A DNA stretch of 64,000 bases from Strigops habroptila (Eukaryota > Chordata > Aves > Psittaciformes > Psittacidae). The notes under the pieces were generated by a model. That model worked only from the letters and a program-made list of their open reading frames with translations, made no database searches and was not told the DNA's origin. Made by a program: the position numbers and the translations under genes. The stretch is taken from NCBI RefSeq assembly GCF_004027225.2, contig NC_044302.2:38476949-38540948 (forward strand), given 5' to 3'. Positions 9,642 through 23,576 of this stretch are shown piece by piece. Numbering within the stretch: the stretch's first letter is position 1; each line of letters starts with the position of its first letter.

Positions 9642-12553
9642 CTGCCAGCAGTATTTCCTCTAGCTTTTGTTGGACTACACTCAAAAAACCCAAAACATCA
9701 TCAACTCAGAAATACATATTATCACTTTCATATTAATAATTGAGCAGCTTAACTTTCCTGTTAAAAGTGTATCAGCAGCTGACAGCTTTTTCCCCAAACA
9801 ACTCATCACAAAACCACAGCAGTCATCAATACACAGAGTAACAATGCATGTGAACAGATACCTCTTCAGTCAAGAAGATTCATAATTTGATTCAGTTTAA
9901 GTGCTTTTAATAATAAATTTCTAAATTTAATGCACTGTTTTCTAAGTTCACATGCCCTGTATTTGCTATTTAGTAGAGATTAAAAAACACTTCAGCTAAC
10001 TGCTTTTTGCTTATTCTCCTACATAATAACCCTAGTTAAAGTAGAACAAAAAAAAAAAAAAAAAAGTAGTACAGCATTATTAAGAAAAAAAAAAAAGCAG
10101 TTTTCAGTTTAAGAGCAAATTCTCAGTTACCTATATAAGAGTATAGCTCAAAACAACATTCCTGTGAAATTACTTAAAAAAAAAAAAATTCACTCTGCAT
10201 TTATACTGATTGACTGTTAGCAAGATATATTGACAGGTTATGAAGTGAGAGAACTCAGACACACGCATAGGAACTCATAAAACATTATTTACGTATGGAA
10301 AACTAAGATTACCCTGAACTGAGTTACTTGCTAACTCTGCAGTTAACAGCATTCTGTCTTCAACTTTCATTGTTACTGACTGTTAGACACATAATGCAAT
10401 TGATTTAGAAAATAAATTATATTCTAAAATCTGAAACTCTAGTAAATTATTACTATATTTAATTATGTACTGGGAACATTCAATTAATTAATATGTTTGC
10501 ACATATATCACTATCTTCTTTTCAAACTCACTTCAAACACTGGTAACTTCCCTAATTTTAATCCTACAACAGCAGCAAGTACAAGATGCCAGTCCCAAAA
10601 TATATCAAAAAATGTAAAATACCATGTTATTTTACATCGTTTCTATAAGATCCATGAACAAAAATGATCAGTCAACACATTAATCTAGCTAAAACTTACT
10701 TCTAGCACTACAATCAAGCAGAATTGTTATTAAAGTGCTTCCTCATAAAATGATAAATATCAACACAGTAAGTAAATTACAATCTACTAATTGAGAAGAG
10801 AATTAAAAGATCATAATAAAGTGATGATAATTTTATCTTGGGAAGAGTTACAGCAGAGCACACATGCTGATACACTGCGATGAAACCATGCTGTGCTGCA
10901 TTTTCTTCCACAGGCTGAAGTGGAAGGCAGGGGATGAGCCAGAGATGATCTCAATAGCAATCTGAAATCCTACTGGCTTCTCCCACACAAAAGTAGTATT
11001 TTTAGTGGTTCACAGAGAAAGATTTAAAAATTAAATAAATAAACAAAATCACATATCACTATCTTAAATATATGCTTTTTCAACATAGAAAACAAGGAAA
11101 AAAACATGAACCATGCTACTATTATACACAGTCAACACAAAATTCTGTATAATACATCGTATAACAAATCAGAAATTCAAAGTATTTCAAACTGACTTGA
11201 CCAGATTCCCAACCAAAACCACCAATCTGGAGAATCTTAACATGGTCAAAATGCTTGATTACCAAAACAGTGACCTGACTCCACTCTTCTGCAATAGCAG
11301 TTGACCACCATGCACAAATGTTAAGTATTTCCATGGCTGCAGCTTCTAAAGATTACATACAGACTTGTTCTTACACCAACAGCCTTTACTACTGATACAT
11401 ACCCAACTACCTGTTAACAATTTTTGTATCTTCTAACCCAACAGTAACTACTTAATTACCACTGTCCAACTAGTATAATTCTGTTGTGTCTAAGGCAGGC
11501 CCTCATGACCACAAAACAGAACAACTTGTTTTAGATAGCAATGCAGAGTACATTTACCATGTGACTGATAGTACCAAACCATGAAGGAGATTCTCATGTA
11601 CAGAATGTAATACTTGGTATTCATTTCACACTGGCCAAAACCTTTTAAAATCAACACTTTTCTCCATAGTGCACAAATATATATCTTATACATGCACTGG
11701 CTAATAGTTACCCTGTAAGAAAAGTGTTTGACTGTCAGTTTTAAGACTAGAAGTGTTAACTAGACTTCAGCTAAAAGAACCGAAGTATAAAAGAAAAATT
11801 AGATAACATTAACAATACTGAACATCTTTGAAACGTTAATGCAGCAGTTTCAGAAGTCAGACAATCCACCTCTGAACAGATCTTTGTCTCTTTCCAAAAA
11901 TGACCTCAAATGAAAAGCTAAAATCTAAGAATACATACACCTTGTTGCTATAGAGAAATACTATAGTAATGGTCTGTTCTTAGTAAAACAGCAGCATTTT
12001 AGACAACAGCTGTACTAAGGCAGGTTAAGCAGCAAGAGCTGCCTGCCATTCTTTTGTTCCGCTTCTCAGATGGGCAAGTACAAGAGTCCTCATTCACTTG
12101 TAAAGACTTCCAGCCATTATGATTAATGACCTACAGAGTTATTGAGAGATGTTAGAAAAATCAGACTATAAAAGTTAAATAGTTCTTAGTCTTCAACACA
12201 GAACAATACATAACTTCTGTAATGTCTACACAGACACCGCATTGTAAAAGGCAACTGAACCATACTGTAAATACCTGCCTGTCAAAGAAATAATGTATTT
12301 CAGAAATTTTCACTAGTAAGGATTTTAAATTTGAAGAAAATCCCCACATTAAAAAAATCACTGAGCTTTACTATTCAATACTCAAATTGAGTCAGCAGTT
12401 ACCGATTCCTCATCCGCCCAGTCCCTCCCTAGTACCTAGTAGGAAAGCACACAGAACATAGGTGCAGTTAAATTATGGGCACTTCACATCACATACATCC
12501 ACATCTCATCTTCTTACAATGGGGAGAAAGACTGATAGCGTAAAAGATGAATT

Positions 12554-12578
12554 AAAAAAAAAAAAAAAAAAAAAAAAA
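12554..12578. repeat. Poly(A) tract, about 25 A
   Basis: Uninterrupted A run followed by tcaataaaaaatatttttttt. Simple repeat; no attached SINE or retrocopy recognised. Confidence 0.88.
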
Positions 12579-15104
12579 TCAATAAAAAATATTTTTTTTT
12601 GGTTTCTGGTTTCTGAAAAACTGGTTTCTATTAATTTCAGAAGCCTTAGTGCAATTTCTAGTAAGAATTTAGATACAGTTTAATTTGAAGTACTGCACTT
12701 ATGACAATGTATCACTTTTTCTTGTAATTCATACTTGGATATTAAGAAAATACACTTTCAACTGAAATTTTATTAGAATTACAGACATTTTAAAATCTAT
12801 CTGTAGGTTGCTCATTCAGCTAAGTAGAAATCTCTCCACATTGACCAAATGATCTCAAACTTCATGAGGAGAGCATGCTCAGTTACTGAGTAACAAAATT
12901 ATGGCAGAAAAGAGAGCAATGTGCATAAAAATCTCTATTGATATCTTAAACGAAAGCTAAATAATGACGTGACTAAACTAAGTCACATCTTTAAACTAAT
13001 TAAGAACTCTTATTAACAGGTTTTAAATCCATTCCCCTGATAATTTAAAATGCTTCAAAAAACCCTCAGAAGTACATAAAATGATTCCTGTTTAAGATTC
13101 TTCACTTTTTTTCTTTCCCTAACACCCACATGTTACTGCACATTTACAGGCATGTTCAGTAAAAAGCATAATGGAGAGTAAAATTACAGATCATAAGCCT
13201 GCTTTATAAGCAGGTTCTCTCCAAAGGAATAGTTTTGAAATGTTAATGCTTTTTCATACAAGTCAAAAAGTACTTTTTATTAAATACAAAGAATTAATAC
13301 TATCAGTTCAAAAGTCCTGTGTACAGAAACTGTACATCTGTCATATTTCATGTCTTTTTCCCTTTTTCTTTCAGGGAGCAGAACTATTAAAAGATCCCCT
13401 GATTTTTTTTTTTGCACTCAAGCACGTCTTCCATCTTCATGTCATTCAAGATGCAGAATAGCATGACTCTTATGACAGAAATTAATTAAAAAAAAAAAAG
13501 GAAAAAAAAGAAAATCTAAGTCACAATATCATTAGAAAATAAAGAAAAACAGACATTGTAAGAATAAGTCAGTAAACTCGTAGTAGACAAATACTGGCTA
13601 GAGATATGGGAACACCAAGAAAACATACAATTTCAAAATGCTACTTGTTCCGCCAAGGACACTCATAAGATCAGCCTAAGAACTAAGACGTTCTGTTAAA
13701 AACGTTTAGAAGGTAAGATAATCTGCTGCTCAATAAATTTTCTTTACTTGCTGTCAGGAAGATATTTTGGGAAAGTAACCTTATTTTCTTCTAGAACTAT
13801 TCATTCGCATGTTAACGCTTTTGCCTGCTCCCCATGCCACCCCCAAATAAACTGGTATTTCATAGGGGCTACAGGTATTTTATCCCTTAAGCTTCAGATT
13901 ATTTCACACTAAGCATGAATCTGTTTGTAGCATGAACTGTGGAACTACTAGTTCTTTTTTGTGAAAAATGAAGTTTTGCTTATAGGAAATAATGGCTGTG
14001 CTTAGAAAATCATGAAATAAAAGGGAGTACTATTTCCTTTTCACAAGTTGCTTCTGAAACCATTTTTTAATAGTTACTTGCTATTTATACACATGTATGC
14101 ATATATACATGAGAAGAACAAGTGGAAAGGCTATTTAATATAATTAAGTCCACACTTAAGTATAAAGCTATCAGTCAAATTACAGTAAATCTTGTGTGAA
14201 TAAACAAAAACAGCAAAGGAAAAGACTACTTCATCATGATTAAGAAAGCCTACAAATGTAGATTTTATAAGCCTAGAAGCTAGAAGGTTCCAGACAACTG
14301 GAACTGCTAGTACAGCAAGTAATTATTTATCAGAAAAACCTATCTGCTCACAATTACATACTTCAAACTTCTTCCAGCAACAACAGCTGTTTTACACCTC
14401 CTACAACGGACTCTTCTGCCACCTGCACAGACACACTTTCTTCAGTTTACTCTCTTACAAAACTACAACCACTGCCCATAAAGCAACACTATCTATATGG
14501 GCAGATCTGCACCTAGTATCTCCTGTTCTATATAGGAAGTATTAGCTGCTTCCTGAATTTATGACTTTCCCTACTATGTCCTTTGCTATTTTAGATAGTT
14601 ACACTTGGTTTTCACAGTTGGGTACTGCCCCTAGCTTGTGGGTTGCCATGTCTCATTAGTTAAGCAGTTAAGATCTCTGCTTTACACTTACTGGTTATTT
14701 CACAATGCTAGTCCAGAGTATGCTATTTACAACTACTTATAAAAACCAGACATTATATACCCTGATGACCTCCAATTAGCAAGCATATACGACTCGACAT
14801 TTTGACTAGTCATTCTGCAACTTGATTTTCCATCCATGAACAGGAATAAACAATGCCATGTCTTGCTAAGAGTTATCTCTAAAGATTCCTGGTTGAAGAG
14901 CATTCATGCCAAATCATCCAACAAAAAGTTCTCTACGAATCACAAGTATTGCAAAGTATGTTTCCCTAAAGAGAAGAGAACAAAATTTTGAAGGCTACCT
15001 AACTACGGAAACACTATCCAGTCTGTAATCAATTAACATGGGATCCTGAATTTTAAGTAAAAAAGTAAAGGTAGTATATAAAAAGTATTAAAATTCATTC
15101 TAAC

Positions 15105-15512
15105 ACAGGCTGAGAGAGTTGAGGCTGTTCAGCCTGGAGAAGAGAACGCTGCGTGGAGACCTCATAGCAGCCTTCCAGTGTCTGAAGAGGTTCTATAAGG
15201 ATGCTGGGGAAGGACTCTTCCTTAGGAACTGTAGTGGTAGGACAAGGGGTAATGGCTTCAAACTTCAACAGGGGAACTTTAGATTAGATATAAGGAAGAA
15301 GTTCTTTATAGTGAGGGTGGTGAAGCACTGGAATGGGTTGCCCAGGGAGGTTGTGGATGCTCCATCCCTGGCAGTGATCAAGGCCAGGTTGGACAGAGCC
15401 TTGGAGCACATGGTTTAGGGCAAGGTGTCCCTGCCCATGGCAGGAGGGTTGGAACTAGATGATCTTAAGGTCCTTTCCAACCCTTACGATTCTATGATTC
15501 TATGATTCTAAC
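15105..15512 (+). mobile_element. CR1 LINE 3' end, plus orientation
   Basis: The ORF2 C-terminus is open for 99 codons (LFSLEKRTLRGDLIAAFQCL ... FRLDIRKKFFIVRVVKHWN ... PSLAVIKARLDRALE). The CR1 3' UTR follows (ggttggaactagatgatctt), ending with three ATTCTATG units. The copy is relatively intact, hence fairly young. It sits antisense in the CSNK1G3 intron. Confidence 0.95.
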
Positions 15513-16454
15513 ACTCACTTTCAAGGCAACAAAATGAAAGTGGCACAGACACACTCATTTTGTATTTCCTGGCTTTCAGAGATGACTTTTTAGCTTAAAT
15601 AATATTTTATTGTAAGTTTAAGCATAATTTTAAAATCACTGTTAAAAAATCCCAAGTTGCCTTTGATAGGAAAAAAAAAAAAATACGAGTGTGCATAGAA
15701 AAATCAACCATTAGTACTCCATTTTATATAATAGACTTCTATACTATTAAAAAACGGAAAAAGTAACTAACTACATGAACTACGAAAAACTATTCTAGGA
15801 ATCAAAGGAACACTTTCCAGAAAAGTATGGTTTTTTTTCCTAGGGTATAACTGTTTTAGGGAATATTTATACTCACTTTCCTAGTTTGAGAATCTTCATA
15901 TCCTGCTAACTGACCACAGAGAATTTTGTGAAAGGCACAAAAATATGTGAGAAGTTTTAGATATAGCTCACATATAAAAGCAAAAGGTGATAAAAAGATC
16001 ATTGAGGCAACCATTAGAAGAATAATTCTGAGTGTAAAGGCACAAGGAGAGTGAAATGAGAAATCTTACACTGCATTTATATTTTTTACAAAAGTATTAA
16101 GAGGCTTAAAATTAGTAATCAGCAACATATACTGTATGTAAATACTGGAAGTAAATAAAACTGGGACTGAGGGTGTTCAAATAACATAGTACTTTAAATA
16201 AAAATGTGATTAGTAGATTAGCAGTTTGATCATTTATAGTGCTTATTCAAGGAGACCACACTGGGAATAGTGTAAGACTGCTTAGTTTTAGGTATACCCA
16301 TAAGCACACAAATTCTGTGATATTTAAGACTTATTAAATAAGCCTTAAGATTTCATAGACACACTTTAAAGAGTAGAACAAAAATTCTTACAATACTAGA
16401 AAAACATATACATTAATCCACTGACTCAAGGGGCTTTCTTCTGCTTTAAGTAAC

Positions 16455-16636
16455 TAGAGATACTTGGAACAGGTTGCCCAGAGAAGCTATGGCTGCCCCA
16501 TCCCTCACAGTGTTCAAGGCCAGGTTGTACAGGGCTTGGAGCAACCTGGTCTAGTGGAAGGTGTCCCTGCCCATGGCAGGGGGGTTGGAACTAAATGAGC
16601 TTTAAGGTTCCTTCCAACCCAAACTGTTCTATGATA
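16455..16636 (+). mobile_element. CR1 LINE 3' fragment close to a CSNK1G3 splice donor
   Basis: The sequence cttggaacaggttgcccaga through ccatccctcacagtgttcaa and the 3' UTR to ttccaacccaaactgttcta is the last 180 nt of a CR1. It ends about 90 nt from the donor at 16,727 without affecting it. Confidence 0.92.
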
Positions 16637-16727
16637 TTATTAAATAAGCTTATACCCCTAAATCAGAAAACTGTCAAAAATTAATCCTGGATTACATCAC
16701 AGTAAAATGCATGACACTGCTTTTTAC

Positions 16728-16797
16728 CTCCAGATCCTAGCTGCTTGTAGAATCTGTATTCCAAATGTAGCTGTGGTGCTCTTGACTTCATTGGCTC
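16728..16797 (-). CDS. CSNK1G3: CSNK1G3 coding exon, 70 nt (residues 74-96)
   Basis: Reads [20 protein letters not shown] then GSG. This covers helix alpha-C with the conserved glutamate E86, which pairs with K72, and the start of beta-4. The acceptor is aaatcag before GAG and the donor is GGAG followed by gtaaaa. Phase is 0 in and 1 out. A CR1 fragment ends about 90 nt into the downstream intron but leaves the donor intact. EPMKSR (Met rather than Ile) agrees with gamma-3 rather than gamma-1. Confidence 0.94.
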
Positions 16798-17233
16798 CTG
16801 ATTTAAAAACAAAAACAACATTTAAAACAAAGCCTCTCTGCCAAAGCCTAAAAACTAATACACTTACTTCCTACCAGCCAAACTAACCCTACGGCTTCCA
16901 AGTCATGCGGAAAGGTTGAATGTTTCTTCCAAAATGACTGGAAATTAAGCAAGTAAAAAAACTAAACCTGAGTCAGGTAAGACTAGAGCATATAGGGACA
17001 TTTACATCCTGCATTGCTCCACAGGACTGGGGTCCAACATGCAAACCCAATCACAGGCCCACAATGGAATAGCTAAAAAATAATCTATCTCTCCAAATCA
17101 TGTGGGTGATGTATCATGCAGCTCTCAAAAGGTGAGACTTATATGCAGCTTAACAGATCGAAAATACTCTCCATACACCTACTATACATAATAGCTAAAT
17201 CTTTATAAAAAAGAAGTTTTATCCTAGGATCTT

Positions 17234-17248
17234 GGGGGGGGGAGGGGG
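17234..17248 (+). repeat. G-rich run
   Basis: Nine G, one A, five G. A G-quadruplex is possible on the plus strand (C-rich in the CSNK1G3 transcript). Short and isolated. Confidence 0.7.
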
Positions 17249-17967
17249 CAGAGACCAAATCAAATCCTTCCATCAAAGAGTAAAAGTTTAGCAGAAATTA
17301 AGTAGCATTATTCTATGCTATAAATCCAAACCACTAATAAATGCACCAGAATAAGTTTTTAGTTTAAAGCTTTCTTCTCCCCACATAATTTAGGTAAGTT
17401 AATGAAATCTTAGTTCTGTGTTCTACATACTGATGTGGCAGTCTCACAGGATAAAGTGACTGAGATCAAGCACAGGAACACACAAGCAGCCTAAATGAAT
17501 GCACTCACTTCTTGAGTATTTCCGTTAGCAAAGTAAAGATACTTATCACAAGATTGTTAAAACAATTTCCTACATCATCGTTTAGAAGATATGCCCGGTT
17601 TCTTGCAATATGTAACATCTTCCAATGCATCAGTGATAATTTGGACATTACAGCATATTAAGAAGTTTGGGTAAGGTGCTCATCTTTTTTGTTATACCAT
17701 CTTCTCTAGAAACTAACAGTTCATTACCTTGTGTTGTTTCCCAGTGGCACATCCAGGCCATGGAAACCATATGTCAATATGCAATCATGAGAAACCTACT
17801 CCTCCTCCCCAAGTCATCTCTCTCCAACATGCAGGTGTTTCAAACTGCACTACTATTACAGCCAAGCAGTACAAGTAGTCCCTGCTAGTGTACATTTATG
17901 CATTTGATTTTGCCAGGATGCCAAAGGTTGTGGCCCAGAAGTAAAGAGGGGCCAATGTAACAGTTTC

Positions 17968-18026
17968 TAAGAGAGACAGATAGATAGACAGACAGACAGA
18001 CGACGTAAATAAATAAGTAAATAAAA
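17968..18026. repeat. Compound microsatellite (GATA/GACA)n then (AAAT)n
   Basis: Reads gacagatagatagacagaca and so on, followed by cgacg and then taaataaataagtaaataaa. Likely length-polymorphic. Confidence 0.9.
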
Positions 18027-20474
18027 TGCAACATATGCTTTTTGTGCTCCAGTGCATTCATCCTATGCTGGAATTCTTCACAAAGAAGCAAGCAAGAACT
18101 TTTTAAAACACAGAAGTGTTGATCCTTCACAAACTGAATTACTAAGGCAAGACTAACTAAGCCACCAAAAGCTTGAAGTTTATGAGAACATATGAAATTT
18201 ACCATCAGGTATTAAAGACAGATATTCCTTAACAAAACACTTCACTGTAAACATGGGCCTAATCAAGTCAGCGTAACTATCAACCTTTAGTACTCAGCTT
18301 TCATATGTATAAATAAATCCACTATGAAGCATGCTACTGAGACATTTTAACCTTTTACAAAACCACACAAATTTAATTACAAGTTTGCCTTGAGTAGTAT
18401 TACACAAGTCTGTATACCGCTCTCTACACAGTCGCTAAATACAGCTTGTAATTCTGCCTGTTAAGAAGAAAATATTTTAGTCCATAAAACTGCCTGCCGC
18501 ATGTCTACTGAATATACTAAGATAAGACACTGGCTTATGGGCAGTTTGATTTTGTTCAATTATACAGTTATGCCTTCAATTGATAGTATATTAACAACTT
18601 AATTGCCACTCAATGTTACAAGACAGTCCCATAATAAGGAGGAAGAACAGCTTGTATATATTAAACCTATGTAAATAGACAAAAAACCCCTAAAAAGTCC
18701 TAGCAAAAGAAAGCAGCTTCCAATTTTTGACATCCACATCTACACATTTTCAAATCAATGATACCTGTTCCAGTCATCAGCAGGAAACAGTTCTGATAAG
18801 CCTCCAGAAGGCAAATGTTCTAAAACAGTTAAACAAGTCTACTTGACAACTGCACTTGACCAGCCAAAGACTGAAGTTAAACCCTGTCTAGCAGAGAAAC
18901 AATACTTTTAATCCCTTCAGTAATGGTGAAAAAAATGTGGTAATGTGTACTTGTAGTCCACTTATTGGCTAATAGTCTTCTGGAATTACCTTATTTTTGT
19001 AAGGCAGTTTAGGGATCTTCCTTACCATTGAGTAACTCCAAACATACAAAGGAAACACAACCTTATGTTCAACACAACTTGTGGGAGGGCAAGCACAATA
19101 AGCTCTTCACATATAATTTGTTTTGTTCCTGTACATCCTACTTTGCAGTATGCAGTGAACTATTTATAAATGAGAAAAGACAGATAGACAAGGACAAATT
19201 AAGACAAAGGTAACTTAAATGTAATCTTCTACCGTAAGACTGAAGAGTACACCACCATAACTACATTTTTATGAATAAGTCTAAAAACCGTATTGAAGAA
19301 TTAGAACAATGGCAAATAATGGATCTTTCCTTTTTATTAATATTTCAGCATCTAAAAATAAGTTTGGGAACATGTAACTGCTCAACCATAGTGTTAATCC
19401 CAGAGGATTCTGAAGCCAACTTTTCCTCATAATAAAATAAATTAACGTATTTTGTTTACTTAAAAAAACCTCAAGTCTTCTTACTGAAACAACCAGAAAG
19501 AACTGTTCCAGGATTTCTGCAATGTTCTGTACCCAACCTCCACTATGTGACTTTTACATTCAAGTCTAATTATTTCAAAGTTTCTATATCAAAAAAAATA
19601 GCTTCTTGTCCCTGCAAAAGAGCATTTCTCTCTCTTAAAGAGGGCCTGAGGGTTTTGCTGCCATTGAAGAATTAATACATGATTTCCTAAGCACCAGTTA
19701 TTTGAGCAGCAGAAACAAGACCTCCTCAGTTCCTCAGAAAGGTTCTTTTGAACCCAGTGTTTTTCCTCCTTTTTTCTTTTCTGGGATGCATTCAAACAAA
19801 AGGGTAAAGACACCCGAAATGTGAAATCTGCTTCAAGTTCATAATGTGTGGTGGTTTTCTGCAGTTATTTTTATGCCCAATACATGGAACAAACTACTAT
19901 ACAATTTTCAAGATATGCCACTTCCCTGCTAAAGGGCTTTGAGAAAACAGGCAGCTTACTTGCTCTAACCATAAGGTTAGAAATTTTCAACAGCTCTGAT
20001 GTCAACCAAAGGACAATATAAACACATAGTTATTACCTACTTTTTGTGTTATTAATAATCCAATAAGAACTCAGAATATCTTCCCTCTCTACTTCATACT
20101 TTCTTAAGCAACAGGAAACAAAAGCTATTTCCAGGAAAAATATCTTTAAGAGACAGAGCTCTTGTTACAGGAAAAGATCAGTTTAATAAACAGAGTTACA
20201 CTTGATTTGGGTTTACTACAGCCTTCAAGAGAGGTTCTGAAATTGCATCATTATGGACTGCAATGATTTTGTAAAAACAAAAAAAGTATGAAAAAAAAAA
20301 AAAAATCAAAACAAGACAAAAAAACCCATGAAAGCATTCCAGCCTTGGAACCAACCACAATCTTCTTTCCACACACCCCCCACTTACAATTTTAAGGCTT
20401 AAAATTTTAACAGTTGAGTAATTAATGAATCAATGAATTAAAGATTACAGATTAATGAGCAGTACCTCATACTT

Positions 20475-20516
20475 GCTTTCACATTATGTTTTTCACATAA
20501 TGTCTTTCACATTAAG
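20475..20516. repeat. Local triplication of a TTTCACATTATG-like unit
   Basis: Three imperfect units (tttcacattatg, tttcacataatg, tttcacattaag) in a row, from slippage or local duplication. No function inferred. Confidence 0.7.
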
Positions 20517-20635
20517 ACAGAAACAAAAATAGATCTATTTCCAGAAGCAGCTCAAGCAGAAATTTCTTTAGTTGGTATTTTGATAGTGGTTAAGCATCCT
20601 GCAGAGGAGATAAGTTTGGGCAATGAAGAAATTTG

Positions 20636-20675
20636 TCAAAGGGAAAGGGAAAAAGAATGAGGGAGAGGGAAGAGC
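20636..20675 (+). repeat. Purine-rich tract
   Basis: gggaaagggaaaaagaatga then gggagagggaagag, nearly all purine on the plus strand; low complexity. Confidence 0.7.
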
Positions 20676-23535
20676 TGAATAAGGAATAGGAGGTTTAAGT
20701 GAAGCAGAGGGTCATGTAATAAAGGAAGTAAATTTAACAATAAATGAAGAGGAGAGGAGGAAAGGTATCATTCATGTGTATCAAATCCTTATTGCTGAAG
20801 AATTACCTGATCACAAGAAACCAATTTGTATATTAACAGACCACAGAAACATAGAAACACCACTAGACAGTGCACAACTGATAAAGTCCAGGTCGTAAGG
20901 GTCTCGTTCCAGTTCTTTAAAAAGTCTGTTCTAACCTTTCAAACTTGAGTATCTGCCCAACCAGAATAGACCACAATGAAAGAAGCCAAATTAAGAGTAA
21001 GATTCTGAAACTGTAGCCATCTTACCAGAATAAATATATGCATTTACATAGAAGCTTTATATATTAAAATGCATACATTGTATGACCCTCAGGCCTCACG
21101 CAAAAAAACTGTTTAAACTATTTCCTTAAACCAATAAATCCTGAAGTTGCCATAACCATCATAAATAGGAACACACGTGTAATTTTGCCCCTAGGGAAAA
21201 TAGTAATTCAACACAATAAGATGTTTAAGTCAAAAGAGTAGTTATAAAATCTATTTATATTTAACATCAGAAGCACTCCTGCAAACTGCTGTATAAATGC
21301 AGTCATTATAACTCATGCTCTTACGAGAAACCCGTACAATCCTCCTGCACTGGAGTACATGGCCAGCATTTATACACAAAACATCAGGCACAGGAAATGT
21401 CTTGCTGCTGACAAGAAAACAGTAAGTCAGCAATGGAATGCTACCATGATGAATATAATTATAGGACACTGCAGAGGAGATATTACCACAGCCATACATG
21501 CCAAGGGTAACTGCTCAAACTAAAATACATACATAATTCAAGTAACTGCATTCAAGAAGGCTAAACCTGAACTATACAGTCACAAGCCAGAGGAGATTAA
21601 GAGTGACTCATTTAGAATAATAAAGATGGAACATAGGCCTAATAACTGCTCTCAAAGCACAAAGGGAATAAACCCAGAGATAGGGAAAAAAAATTCTTAG
21701 GATTACATTTTAAAAGGAAGAGGATTGTACACCACAAGCAAGTGCAACCTACCTAGCTGTCAGAAAAAAGTCCTGGCACTGTCTCCAATAGGAAAAAGAA
21801 AGAAAAAAAGGGGCAAAAAAACCAAAATTCAACTAAATCCTACAATTTGATGCAGCTGCCTTTAAAAGACTGAACCTTGTAGAGACAAAAGATATAAGGA
21901 AAAAATAAAAAAAGAGGGAGAACCATATTAAAAGAACCCACTAGTTCTACCTGCTAATAAACGTATTTTTACCTTACGTTGATGATGATGCAAGCTCCAG
22001 TGTTGATTTTCACTATGATCCCTTCCATCTGTTGTTTATTGCAAAGACACTACAGCTCTTCATACCACTAATGTAGGAGGATAACTCAAAAAATTAACTA
22101 CATATTGCGAGTTCAAGCACTAGTAGTAAATTACAGACATACTTTACTACACTTGTTCTTTAGTGCCTTTGAAGTAAGTTATTGAATAATGATGCATCAA
22201 GCTTTTTCCGCAGTTCTAAGATTGAGTAATTTGGAAACAAAGTAAAAGTTGAACAGTATCTTTGAAAGTTGAAAGTGGTTGAAATAGTAGCTGAGTTTAT
22301 TAATAGTTACATACATACTGAAATGGTTCCGCCAAAACCCACTGATCAGATTAAAAAGTTCTCTTGCTCAACATCAAGAGATAATTAGTGCTTAAATAAA
22401 AATCACTACCTTGCAAACTATTCCTGAAGGTGCTTTATAGTAAACAGCCTTTAACTAGAAGAATTCTTAGACCATTTTCAAGTTTTACCACAAATATAGA
22501 ATAAGTCCAAGATATTTCAAACCAAAATTAGTTTAAATCTGGTGTAACACACACACATTAGTCCTCAAAACTGCCTCCACTGTTCTCCTTCAAACTGTAA
22601 GCTTGAATGCTTTGAAATCTGTTAACTACTCTTGAAATAAATATTTATATTGCTATACTTGCTTAGAAAAACATTCACAAATATTTTTCAGGAGTTTGTG
22701 GTATGTGTTTGTAACACTTTATAGATTCCCCACCTAAAGCCATGTATTTCTGTTTCCACAGTTTACCTTTCACTTTACGGAACCAGAAATTCACCATACT
22801 ATGCTATGCAAAACTTTATGTTCTACTGCAGCAAAAGGAACTAACGGGAATCCTTAAATTCATTCAATAATAAAAAGTAAACAACTGAATTTCATCTTGA
22901 AATATATTGGTTACAAAAAAAAAAAAGTCATTTACTAAGAAGTTAAAAAGCATCCAGAAGCAAAACATGAAGTAAACCGAGTAATTTGGATGAAAGATTC
23001 AGAAAAAGAACAATGACATATTAACAAAGTATCCATATTTACCATGCTTGCAAGTGAAGGAAGCATTTTACACATCATTGCAAATAAAACATGTCTACCA
23101 AAACAGATGTACAATTCCAATGATAACAAATTAAAAATATTTTGGGGCAGGAATAAGGGCGTTAAAATAAGAGGCACTCTGCAGAATTTCTGGAACTTCT
23201 CTGTAGTCACCTCATGTCAGATTCACATTAAATTTGGTGTTTCTCTACTTGTTGCATAGAAAAGAAATCTACTAAGATGCCTGCTGAGCTTATCCTTGAA
23301 GCAGCAGTTAATCAACTTCACAAATACAAACTTAGCTGCGAGAACAGTGACAACAATTAACGCTGGTTTTATTCAGTGTGGGCCAAGCATATAATTTCTA
23401 TCACTAACTGCTTTCATCTAGTCAACTGAAAACACACATGACTACTAAGGATTTCAATTAAGGAAATCAAAACACTATATATGAAAGGAAAATTTCTTAT
23501 CCCAAATACTTAAAAAAAAAAAAAAATTGACTTAC

Positions 23536-23576
23536 CAGTTTAATCGCCACATATTCATTTGTGTATAGATTTTTTC
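23536..23576 (-). CDS. CSNK1G3: CSNK1G3 coding exon, 41 nt (residues 60-73, contains VAIK lysine)
   Basis: A very short exon bounded by a pyrimidine-rich acceptor (ttcttttttccaag) and the donor gtaagtc. It completes codon 60 and reads GKNLYTNEYVAIKL. This is strand beta-2 to beta-3, including the ATP-anchoring lysine K72 of the VAIK motif. It enters in phase 1 and leaves in phase 0. Its length is not a multiple of three, so skipping it would shift the frame and remove the essential lysine. It is too short to appear as an open frame on its own; it was found by matching the missing protein segment to splice-bounded sequence. Confidence 0.94.

Larger units (their letters stand above)
7048..16727 (-). 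other. CSNK1G3: CSNK1G3 intron between residues 96 and 97
   Basis: A 9.7-kb AT-rich intron in phase 1. It holds two CR1 3' fragments (15,105-15,512 and 16,455-16,636) and several long A tracts (9,608-9,638 and 12,554-12,578 the longest). No other gene, RNA gene or exon could be supported. Confidence 0.88.
16798..23535 (-). other. CSNK1G3: CSNK1G3 intron between residues 73 and 74
   Basis: A 6.7-kb AT-rich intron in phase 0. It contains a G-rich run, a GACA/AAAT microsatellite, a purine-rich tract and short local duplications. No transposon copy recognised. Confidence 0.88.
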
